From: Planctomycetota bacterium
GTDB lineage: Bacteria > Planctomycetota > Phycisphaerae > Sedimentisphaerales > Anaerobacaceae
DNA: 7,274 nucleotides
Assembly (NCBI GenBank): GCA_023135255.1
Contig: JAGLTN010000035.1
Coordinates: 1 to 7,274 of the forward strand
Direction: 5' to 3'
The notes beneath the pieces were generated by a model that was not told the DNA's origin, searched no databases, and saw only the letters and a list, made by a program, of their open reading frames with translations. Shown in pieces: positions 1-6,258 of the stretch. Position 1 is the first letter of the stretch. Every line of letters starts with the position of its first letter. The position numbers were made by a program, and so were the translations under genes.

Positions 1-1
1 T

Positions 2-1546
2 GACATTGCCAGGCCTTTCACAGGTCTGCACAGCTGGGGAGAAGCCCATCGTTCATGGTTTGCAAGAAATCACGTCGAATATGGCTTGGGATATACTAAG
101 GGAATGTGCACCTGGGCAGTAGGAAATCCGCCGACCGACAGTCCGAGACGATATGTGGACCATCCGCAATTACGTTTTTTGGTTCATGCGGCTTTTATGA
201 AAGTGCTTGGAGTAAACCAGGTCTCTATCCGAATTGAAGTTATTTTAATGACGGTGGCAAGCGTATTGCTGCTGCTGAAAATAGTTCGGTCTTTAACAGA
301 TGAAATAACCGCACTGCTTGCGGGCTTGATATTTGCCGTATTTCCAATAAACGGCTACTTCGGAGTAGGCGAGTGGGTATTTCCGCTGGGACTAGCTGCG
401 ATGTGGTTTTATCTGGTCGAGATCGGCCGATTAAAAAAACCTCACCAACCAGGCAAATGGAATAAATGGTTGTTAGCAATTAGTTTGTTTTTGGGGATAA
501 TGTTCAGCTGGGAAGGGTTCTTCATTGCTTTGGGAATCGGCGTGCACTATGTGGCTGGATGCGTATTCAAAAGACGTTGGCCTAAAATTGGATTGCTGTT
601 GATATTAATGATAGCTCCTATGATAGCCTTGGTAATAAATTTTGCTGTAATGATGAAAGCTCAGGGCTGGGGATTCGACAGAATATGGGATCTTTATAAA
701 TGGCGAGCAAGCGAAGGAGAAGAAGTAAGTTTCCAGTGGGGTAACTGGTTTGCAAGGCTGTGGCAATTTGCTATTTTGAATTTCGGTTGGGCTGTGATGA
801 TACTCACAATAGGATATTTCAGCTTAGGTCAATTGTTACTACTGAAACCAAAAAAGAAATTTAAAAAATCAAAGGCCGTTAAAAATGATAAAACTTTAAG
901 AAGATTCCCTCAATTCTGGCTCTTCCTGCTGCCGGGTCTTTTTCAGCTGTTTCTGCTTAAAGGCACACTATGGAAACACCATTACTGGGAAAGGCCTTTG
1001 TGTCTGTTTTTCGCATTAGCAGCTGCACTGGCGATACTGATAATCGCTGATCTATTCAGCAAAATTAAACCCTTCATGTCAACCGCTGCAATCGCAATTG
1101 CCGCAGCTATTGTCATAATAAGTTGCAGCTTCGGGATACAGCACTACTACGGCATCCATCATTTCTCATCTGAGCGGGTAAAAATGTACTCCGACCTGAA
1201 TAAAAGATTAGCCCCTGATCAGGTACTTTTGAGCTTTGAGCCCCTGACGGTAAATCAACACGCAGCCAAAGGCGAGCACTACCGACCTGAGATAGGATGG
1301 TATCTGAATAGAAAAGTAAAACAGGTTACCAAGCTGGAAGATATTGTCAAACTCGCAAAGACCGGAAAATACCCCTGCTATCTCATGCCGGCTGTTTTCT
1401 ATAACCAGCAAACCACAAACTATCTGAGAGAAATGAGCAAATATTTAACACAGGTTTATAAATTCCAGTATATAAAAATGACAGAAAACGAACCTGGCTT
1501 GCCATATCTGGTTTTTGACCTGACAAATAATATCGAAAGGCAATAA
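2..1546 (+). CDS. Glycosyltransferase family 39 (GT-C fold) membrane protein, 5' end missing
   Basis: The frame is open from the left edge, so the true start lies outside the window. A TTG at 86 is an internal leucine: the 28 codons before it continue the same conserved region (TGLHSWGEAHRSWFARNHVEYG). About 514 residues are visible. The N-terminal part, with an acidic residue in WGEAH, then GLGYTKG and RRYVDHPQLRFLVHAAFMK, resembles the first periplasmic loop of PMT/ArnT-like glycosyltransferases, where the catalytic acid lies. About ten hydrophobic segments follow, with a Lys-rich, presumably cytoplasmic loop (KPKKKFKKSK) near nt 847-900. The last ~130 residues are hydrophilic and probably periplasmic. 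Family members transfer a sugar from a polyprenyl-phosphate donor to protein, lipid or glycan outside the membrane. Acceptor and donor cannot be told from sequence. It ends in TAA, and the next gene on this strand has its own promoter. Confidence 0.8.
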   Translation, partial: DIARPFTGLHSWGEAHRSWFARNHVEYGLGYTKGMCTWAVGNPPTDSPRRYVDHPQLRFLVHAAFMKVLGVNQVSIRIEVILMTVASVLLLLKIVRSLTDEITALLAGLIFAVFPINGYFGVGEWVFPLGLAAMWFYLVEIGRLKKPHQPGKWNKWLLAISLFLGIMFSWEGFFIALGIGVHYVAGCVFKRRWPKIGLLLILMIAPMIALVINFAVMMKAQGWGFDRIWDLYKWRASEGEEVSFQWGNWFARLWQFAILNFGWAVMILTIGYFSLGQLLLLKPKKKFKKSKAVKNDKTLRRFPQFWLFLLPGLFQLFLLKGTLWKHHYWERPLCLFFALAAALAILIIADLFSKIKPFMSTAAIAIAAAIVIISCSFGIQHYYGIHHFSSERVKMYSDLNKRLAPDQVLLSFEPLTVNQHAAKGEHYRPEIGWYLNRKVKQVTKLEDIVKLAKTGKYPCYLMPAVFYNQQTTNYLREMSKYLTQVYKFQYIKMTENEPGLPYLVFDLTNNIERQ

Positions 1547-1640
1547 AGATTAAACATATCTCGCAGTTCAATCTTTAACAAGAATCCTTGTACAGCTCAT
1601 TACCTTTAAGCTAAAAAAGTTTTTTTATGTCAGTTTAAGC

Positions 1641-1669
1641 TTGCCTTAATATCTATAATATATTATAAT
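1641..1669 (+). promoter_or_regulatory. Sigma70-type promoter for the prepilin-like gene
   Basis: TTGCCT at 1641-1646 (4 of 6 to the -35 consensus) and a perfect TATAAT at 1664-1669 are separated by 17 bp, the ideal spacing. Transcription would begin near 1676, giving a leader of about 40 nt before the ATG at 1716. The surrounding DNA is very AT-rich, including A6-G-T7 at 1613-1626, so a chance -10 match is possible. The spacing and location make a real promoter the better reading. Confidence 0.5.
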
Positions 1670-1715
1670 TCGGCTTCGCGTTTATAAATATGGAGAATAT
1701 ATTGGGGCCATCTAA

Positions 1716-2510
1716 ATGTGGTTTTTAAGCAAAAAACGCAGTTTTACTTTGGTAGAGCTATTGGTTGTTATCGCCATTATAGCTCTATTGATGGGTCTTT
1801 TAATGCCCTCACTAAGTAGAGCCAAAAAGCAGGCACAAGCAGTTATATGCCAATCAAACCTCCATCAATGGGCAATATGCTTTGCCATGTATACAGAAGA
1901 CAATGACAACAAGTTCCACGAAGGTTATAGCCGGAGCACTTATTCTGGCGTACCAAGAACTAGAACGAGCCATCAATGGATGGATGCACTTCTGGCTTAT
2001 TATGGTGGAGTGGACCCAATACGCTGCTGTCCGTCGGCTCCAAGAAAATACGACAGCCAAGGGGATACGATCAGAGGAAAAACCTTTGAGCCTTGGAGTT
2101 GGAAAGATTCTTATGGCAGCTATGGCATCAATGGTTTTGTATGCAATCCTGAGGAGGCTGTTTATGGCGAGGACGAAGATTATTGGAGAACTATATTCGT
2201 TAGGAAAGGGGCTAATATTCCCATAGTTGCCGATGCTCTTTGGGTCGATAATTGGCCCAAAGACAGTGATACACCGCCGCCAACTGAAGGAGAGTATATA
2301 TATGTAGATACATCCAGCTTCTGTATAAACCGACACAATGACTATGTTAACAGTCTTTTCTTAGACAGTTCTGTTAGAAAGGTTGGCCTAAAAGAATTAT
2401 GGACTTTAAAATGGCATCGTAATTTTGATACTACAGGCCAGTGGACAAAAGCAGGTGGCGTACAAACAGATGATTGGCCTCAATGGATGAGAAGACTCAG
2501 TGACTACTGA
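1716..2510 (+). CDS. Prepilin-type N-terminal cleavage/methylation domain protein (type II secretion pseudopilin-like)
   Basis: A 264-residue protein with a class III signal: a short basic leader (MWFLSKKRS), then FTLVELLVVIAIIALL with the conserved Glu at mature position +5 (E14), and a single hydrophobic helix to about residue 31. A prepilin peptidase would cut before F10. The residue before the cut is Ser9 rather than the usual Gly. The rest is a soluble globular domain with several cysteines (C45, C55, C104, C105, C143, C203). Near the end is an H-x9-D motif (H207 to D217), then VRKVGLKELWTLKWH and a Trp-rich tail (DDWPQWMRR). From memory, this C-terminal block is typical of solitary pseudopilin-like proteins, often in many copies, in Phycisphaerae and Lentisphaerae, related in style to the DUF1559 (H-x9-DG) family. 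Exact function is unknown; surface display or secretion is an inference. ATG is preceded by GGGG (1704-1707), a weak ribosome-binding site at 8 nt. No other pilus or secretion gene is adjacent. Confidence 0.85.
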   Translation: MWFLSKKRSFTLVELLVVIAIIALLMGLLMPSLSRAKKQAQAVICQSNLHQWAICFAMYTEDNDNKFHEGYSRSTYSGVPRTRTSHQWMDALLAYYGGVDPIRCCPSAPRKYDSQGDTIRGKTFEPWSWKDSYGSYGINGFVCNPEEAVYGEDEDYWRTIFVRKGANIPIVADALWVDNWPKDSDTPPPTEGEYIYVDTSSFCINRHNDYVNSLFLDSSVRKVGLKELWTLKWHRNFDTTGQWTKAGGVQTDDWPQWMRRLSDY

Positions 2511-2549
2511 AAATCCAGATTCCACGAACAGCACAAATACAATAAACCG

Positions 2550-3881
2550 TCAAGCTGTTTCTTCGCCAATAAGCCCTTCGTTATGCGCAACAGCATAAGT
2601 GCAAACCAGATCGCCGGTAACGTTGTTCATAGTCTCGAACATATCAAGTATCGGATTTATCCCAAGCGCTAACGCAATAATTACCGCTACCTGTGAGCCG
2701 GACAAGTGCATCGCTTCAAGAACAATGAACAAAAGCATTAAACTGCCGCCAGGCACACCGCCTGCGCCGATAGAAGAAAGTACCGTAGTAATAACCAGTA
2801 CCGCCAGAGAGCCTATGGTAAGTTCGATCCCGAACATATTAGCCGCCAAAACCGCAAACATAGGCAAATGCACACAAACGCCGTCCATATTAATAGTAGC
2901 ACCGAGAGGCAATGAAAAACTGGCCAGTTCATTTCGTATCTGCAAATCTTCTTCTGCAACTTTAATTGATATCGGCAGCGTCGCAGCGGAACTTCTGGTA
3001 ATAAACGCCATCAGCATCGCTTCTTTGATCTTTTTCAAAATGGTGAAAGGATTTTTTCTTGTCACTATCCACAGCAAAACAGGATAGACCACAAAAACCA
3101 TAACAGTAATGCCGAGCACAACACCAACTGTTACGCTTATATAAGGCCCAACGATACTCGGGCCATGCAAACCAAAATTCATTATTGTAAGAGCCAGCAC
3201 ACCTATCGGCGAATATTCAAGTATCCAGTCAACTACCTTGAACATTGCATCGCGACAGGCTTTCAGCAAATCTTCCAGCATCTCAAGCCTTTGAACGCTG
3301 GTTTTGCTTTTAGCTGCTTCAATAGTAACTCTTATCGCCAGGCCGAACATTATTGAAAACACGATTATCGGCAGAAAATTGCCCGTCGACAATGCTTCGA
3401 ATGGATTTCTGAAAAGATTCAAAAGTATCTGCGCCAAGGGATTCGCATCGGTAGCTTTTTCCGCAATGTCGCTCGCCTGACTTGTAAGCCCCCCTGCCAT
3501 CTCTTGCCATTTTTCTATACTTGACTTCGAACCCGGATTAATCCCAAGCGCCAAGACAACTCCCACAACCGCAGCAAAGAAAGAACACCCCAAATACCAC
3601 AGCAAAGTTTTTACTCCCACCCTGCCGAATTTACTTACAGGCAAAGATGCTGAGCCAACAACCAATGAAAAGAAGATCACCGGCACAACAATCATTTTCA
3701 GCATGTGCACAAACACCTGACCAAAGGGCGAAATATAATTTATGATAATATCAACGTTTTGCTGACCGCTTCTCTGTGACAGATACCAAAGCCCACCACC
3801 GATAACTGAGCCGGCAACAAAGCAAAATAGTATCCTGACCATCAGCGAGACACTGAAATACCACTTGAAAATCCGTTTCAT
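2550..3881 (-). CDS. Dicarboxylate/amino acid:cation symporter (SDF / glutamate transporter fold), atypical substrate pocket
   Basis: A complete 443-residue member of the sodium:dicarboxylate symporter family (PF00375), close to normal length. Hallmarks in order are the TM1-TM2 region (residues 11-78), INPG after TM3 (114-117), NPF/GNFLPIIVFSI (159-176), HP1 with TRSSAATLP (295-303), TM7 with the unwound NMDG (331-334), HP2 with GAGGVPGG (372-379), and TM8 with D413, N420 and D424. Family members carry acidic or neutral amino acids or C4-dicarboxylates inward across the cytoplasmic membrane using Na+ or H+. Here the amino- and carboxyl-binding residues are kept (D413, N420, Ser-rich HP1). The side-chain-reading residues differ from GltPh: E416 sits at its R397, V335 at its T314 and N409 at its D390. 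Substrate is therefore probably not aspartate, glutamate or succinate. ATG has AAGG at 9 nt upstream (complement of 3891-3894). The gene stands alone and converges on the prepilin gene 39 bp away; no clear terminator lies between. Confidence 0.93.
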   Translation of the reverse strand: MKRIFKWYFSVSLMVRILFCFVAGSVIGGGLWYLSQRSGQQNVDIIINYISPFGQVFVHMLKMIVVPVIFFSLVVGSASLPVSKFGRVGVKTLLWYLGCSFFAAVVGVVLALGINPGSKSSIEKWQEMAGGLTSQASDIAEKATDANPLAQILLNLFRNPFEALSTGNFLPIIVFSIMFGLAIRVTIEAAKSKTSVQRLEMLEDLLKACRDAMFKVVDWILEYSPIGVLALTIMNFGLHGPSIVGPYISVTVGVVLGITVMVFVVYPVLLWIVTRKNPFTILKKIKEAMLMAFITRSSAATLPISIKVAEEDLQIRNELASFSLPLGATINMDGVCVHLPMFAVLAANMFGIELTIGSLAVLVITTVLSSIGAGGVPGGSLMLLFIVLEAMHLSGSQVAVIIALALGINPILDMFETMNNVTGDLVCTYAVAHNEGLIGEETA

Positions 3882-3915
3882 TCTAATTTACCTTAAATCA
3901 AGATAGCTTAAAGAT

Positions 3916-3943
3916 ATTATGTTATATCCCCTGAATTTCACAA
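3916..3943 (-). promoter_or_regulatory. Candidate promoter for the symporter
   Basis: On the minus strand, TTGTGA (complement of 3938-3943) and CATAAT (complement of 3916-3921) are 16 bp apart. The match is 4 of 6 and 5 of 6 to consensus, in AT-rich DNA where chance matches are common. The position, about 35 bp before the start codon, is right. This is a weak call. Confidence 0.3.
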
Positions 3944-4003
3944 GTTATATGAAAATTCTAAGCTCATTGCAAGGCTCTACCATAAACGGTTTTTAATTAA
4001 AAT

Positions 4004-4032
4004 TTGACTTTTAAGCCAATTTATGGTATAAT
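4004..4032 (+). promoter_or_regulatory. Near-consensus sigma70-type promoter for the LamG / metallophosphatase pair
   Basis: TTGACT at 4004-4009 (5 of 6) and TATAAT at 4027-4032 (6 of 6) are separated by exactly 17 bp. Just upstream is a perfect 12-bp AT palindrome, TTTTAATTAAAA at 3991-4002, which may act like an UP element or as an operator. Transcription should start near 4039. No repressor- or riboswitch-like structure is evident in the short leader. This is the strongest promoter in the window and probably drives both downstream genes. Confidence 0.65.
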
Positions 4033-4066
4033 CTTACCGATGTGTAGGATGTGATAAATTAAAAGT

Positions 4067-6241
4067 ATGAATAAACGTGTTTTAGTTGGGGATGAAAAAT
4101 TGAAGTTTACAATTTATATTGTTGCTGTTGTATTGTTGTTATTTAGCGGAGTGTGTTCAGCAGACGTAACCACAGGCCTTGTGTCTCGCTGGAGTCTTGA
4201 CAATACTTTAGAAGATCAGGGCACATTAGCCAATGACGGTATTCTTACCGGTCTGGCAAACTGGCAAACTGGTAAATTCAACCAGGCCATGGGCTTTGAC
4301 GGAAGCAGTTATGTCTCAATTCCTAATGAATCAGACTATGACTTTACTGGCCCAATGACAATATCTGCATGGTTCATCGCTGATTTCAGTACTCCTGACC
4401 AGACCATCATCTCAAAAGGTACAAGTTTTCATATTTACAGAAATTTTGAAAGTAATACTTTAATATTCCTGTGCGAGGGCGTAGGCAGAGCTGCTGTAGG
4501 TACTGTTAGTATCAATGACAATAACTGGCATCATGTCGCAGGCGTCTATGATGGATCATCTATTTCAATATATATCGACGGTCAGCTCGATTTTTCAAGA
4601 TCCGCCAGTGGAGCAATATTAACCAATAATTACGCATTGCGTATAGGCTCAAACGCTGAATTGGGAAACACAAACTGGCAGGGAGCGATCGATGAGGTCC
4701 GGGTTTACGACAGAGCCCTTTCCGCAGCAGAAGTGGCTGAAATAGGCGGAGGTTTTCTGGCTAAAGCCATTTCACCTATAGATGACTCTATTATAAGTGC
4801 TGAAAATGTAATCATCAACTGGTTGCCTGGTTATCAAAGTCAATCCCATGATGTTTATTTCGGAACAGAGGCCGCAGAAGTTGAAAATGCAACTACCGCT
4901 TCGCCTGAATATAAAGGCAACCAAATTCTAACCAACACAACTTATCCTCTCGGCGACCTTGAAAGCGATAAAACCTATTACTGGCGAATAGACGAAATAC
5001 AAACCAGTACTACATATAAAGGCGATGTCTGGAGCTTCTCAACACAGGATTCAAGCCTGAGGGGCTGGTGGAAATTCGATGAGACAACCGGCGAAATAGC
5101 GGCAGATTCAAGCGCTTATTCATGTGATGCTGTATTGATTAACGAACCCCAATGGGACGAGGGACAAATTGATGGATGTTTATATTTTAATTCTGCAGGC
5201 TGGAACCAGGAACGATGCGAAGTCAACAATGAAGCTAACTTCGATATAACTGACCAGATAACAATCGCTGGCTGGATAAAGGTTTGGGGCTGGGCTCGTT
5301 GGGGCAGCAACGACACTATTATATGTAAAGGAAATGACAGTTGGAAACTATACCGAGATGGCTCAAACGATTACCATGGCCCACTTACTTTCACACTCTC
5401 CGGAGTAAGCCCTTCCGGCGGCGTATCGGTCTACGGCATTGAAGACGAGAACACCTGGAATCATATTGGCGCTGTGTATGACGGAACAAAAATGTGTCTT
5501 TATGTCGATGGGATATTAAAAAGCTCTGTCGCTGCAAGCGGAAATATAAACACAAATAATGCCAAAGTTTCCATCGCTACAAATATAGAAAGTTTAGATC
5601 ATCAGTACAAGGGACGAATAGATGATCTGAGAGTTTACGATCGGGCTCTTTCGATAGTAGAAATCGCTCATCTGGCACAGGCTTATTATGTTAACGCATT
5701 CAATCCGATACCTGTTGATGGACAAACCGGCCTCGACAAGAATTTGGCGCAGATACAATGGTCGGCTTCTATTTTTGAAGATAGCCATAATGTTTATTTT
5801 GGAACAGACGCCTCAGCAGTTGAAAATGCAACTATTATAAGCGATGAATTCCAGGCATCGGTTCCTAACGATGTTAATTATTTTGATCTGCCCGCTCTCG
5901 AAACAGGGCAAACATATTACTGGCGGGTTGATGAGATATACAGCGAACAGGAACTCAAGGGCGATATCTGGTCATTTACAGTCCTGCCGGCAAATGCATG
6001 GAACCCCAGCCCGGTTGTCAATGCTCTTGTCGAATCTGACAGAACGCTCGTCTGGTCAGAAGGTGAATTCGGCGGTAGTTATGATATTTACTTCGGCACC
6101 GATTATACCGAAGTAGAAAACGCGGACCATAACAGCCCCGCATATAAGGGCAATCAACCGATTGGTGCAAACAGTTACGACCCGGGACCTTTGGAGCCTG
6201 GCAAAAAATACTACTGGAGAATCGAACAAGTAAACAACTGA
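4067..6241 (+). CDS. Secreted LamG-domain / fibronectin-like repeat protein
   Basis: A 724-residue protein with a Sec signal peptide: KLK, hydrophobic core FTIYIVAVVLLLF, and likely cleavage after A32 (VCSA/DVT). Domains in order are LamG-like jellyroll 1 (about 36-226), fibronectin-III-like repeat 1 (234-327), LamG-like 2 (330-536), repeat 2 (544-640) and repeat 3 (643-724). Each LamG copy runs from a W/F-rich first strand (SRWSLDN, GWWKFDE) through 'NxWxHxxxxYDG' (NNWHHVAGVYDG, NTWNHIGAVYDG) to the closing IDxxRVYDRALS. The three repeats share 'VYFGT/IYFGT...VENA...YYWR(I/V)(D/E)(E/Q)'. LamG domains of this type commonly bind glycans or act in adhesion; no catalytic residues are recognisable. 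No C-terminal sorting signal, anchor or dockerin is visible, and repeat 3 stops before its last strand. ATG 4067 is poorly placed for ribosome binding, since AGGA at 4046-4049 is 17 nt away. TTG at 4100, with GGGGA 7 nt upstream, is a credible alternative start giving a shorter signal peptide. Confidence 0.85.
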   Translation: MNKRVLVGDEKLKFTIYIVAVVLLLFSGVCSADVTTGLVSRWSLDNTLEDQGTLANDGILTGLANWQTGKFNQAMGFDGSSYVSIPNESDYDFTGPMTISAWFIADFSTPDQTIISKGTSFHIYRNFESNTLIFLCEGVGRAAVGTVSINDNNWHHVAGVYDGSSISIYIDGQLDFSRSASGAILTNNYALRIGSNAELGNTNWQGAIDEVRVYDRALSAAEVAEIGGGFLAKAISPIDDSIISAENVIINWLPGYQSQSHDVYFGTEAAEVENATTASPEYKGNQILTNTTYPLGDLESDKTYYWRIDEIQTSTTYKGDVWSFSTQDSSLRGWWKFDETTGEIAADSSAYSCDAVLINEPQWDEGQIDGCLYFNSAGWNQERCEVNNEANFDITDQITIAGWIKVWGWARWGSNDTIICKGNDSWKLYRDGSNDYHGPLTFTLSGVSPSGGVSVYGIEDENTWNHIGAVYDGTKMCLYVDGILKSSVAASGNINTNNAKVSIATNIESLDHQYKGRIDDLRVYDRALSIVEIAHLAQAYYVNAFNPIPVDGQTGLDKNLAQIQWSASIFEDSHNVYFGTDASAVENATIISDEFQASVPNDVNYFDLPALETGQTYYWRVDEIYSEQELKGDIWSFTVLPANAWNPSPVVNALVESDRTLVWSEGEFGGSYDIYFGTDYTEVENADHNSPAYKGNQPIGANSYDPGPLEPGKKYYWRIEQVNN
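4847..4894 (+). repeat. Internal DNA repeat, copy 1 (in fibronectin-like repeat 1)
   Basis: This encodes HDVYFGTEAAEVENAT. By direct comparison it matches 5786-5833 at 43 of 48 bases in the same reading frame. The closeness extends to synonymous positions, which suggests duplication or gene conversion rather than old divergence. Repeat 3 (about 6079-6126) encodes a similar peptide but is clearly more diverged in DNA. Confidence 0.7.
5786..5833 (+). repeat. Internal DNA repeat, copy 2 (in fibronectin-like repeat 2)
   Basis: This encodes HNVYFGTDASAVENAT and is the partner of 4847-4894, with five mismatches in 48 bases. The two copies are 939 bp apart in the same orientation, so recombination between them would remove 313 codons in frame, about one LamG domain plus one repeat. 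Confidence 0.7.
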
Positions 6242-6258
6242 AAAATAAATTTGAGATT

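Noticed and set aside
86..88. TTG as start of the family 39 glycosyltransferase
   Set aside because: The frame is open and conserved upstream to the window edge, so this is an internal leucine.
1545..1591. Hairpins after the glycosyltransferase (AAAGATT/AATCTTT at 1545-1551/1570-1576; ACAAG/CTTGT at 1578-1591) as a terminator
   Set aside because: The stems are short and AT-rich, and neither is followed directly by a T-run. The T7 at 1620-1626 is too far away.
1854..2336. 160-codon open frame on the minus strand
   Set aside because: It lies wholly antisense to the prepilin-like gene, and its translation shows no domain or sensible start context.
2511..2549. Bidirectional terminator between the convergent prepilin and symporter genes
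   Set aside because: No stem of useful length or flanking T-run was seen in the 39-bp gap.
2599..3087. 162-codon open frame on the plus strand
   Set aside because: It is antisense to the conserved 3' half of the symporter gene, and its product is low-complexity shadow sequence.
4154..4162. Lipobox in the LamG protein signal peptide (SGVC)
   Set aside because: The residues before Cys30 do not fit the lipobox pattern, and SA/D just after is a good signal peptidase I site.
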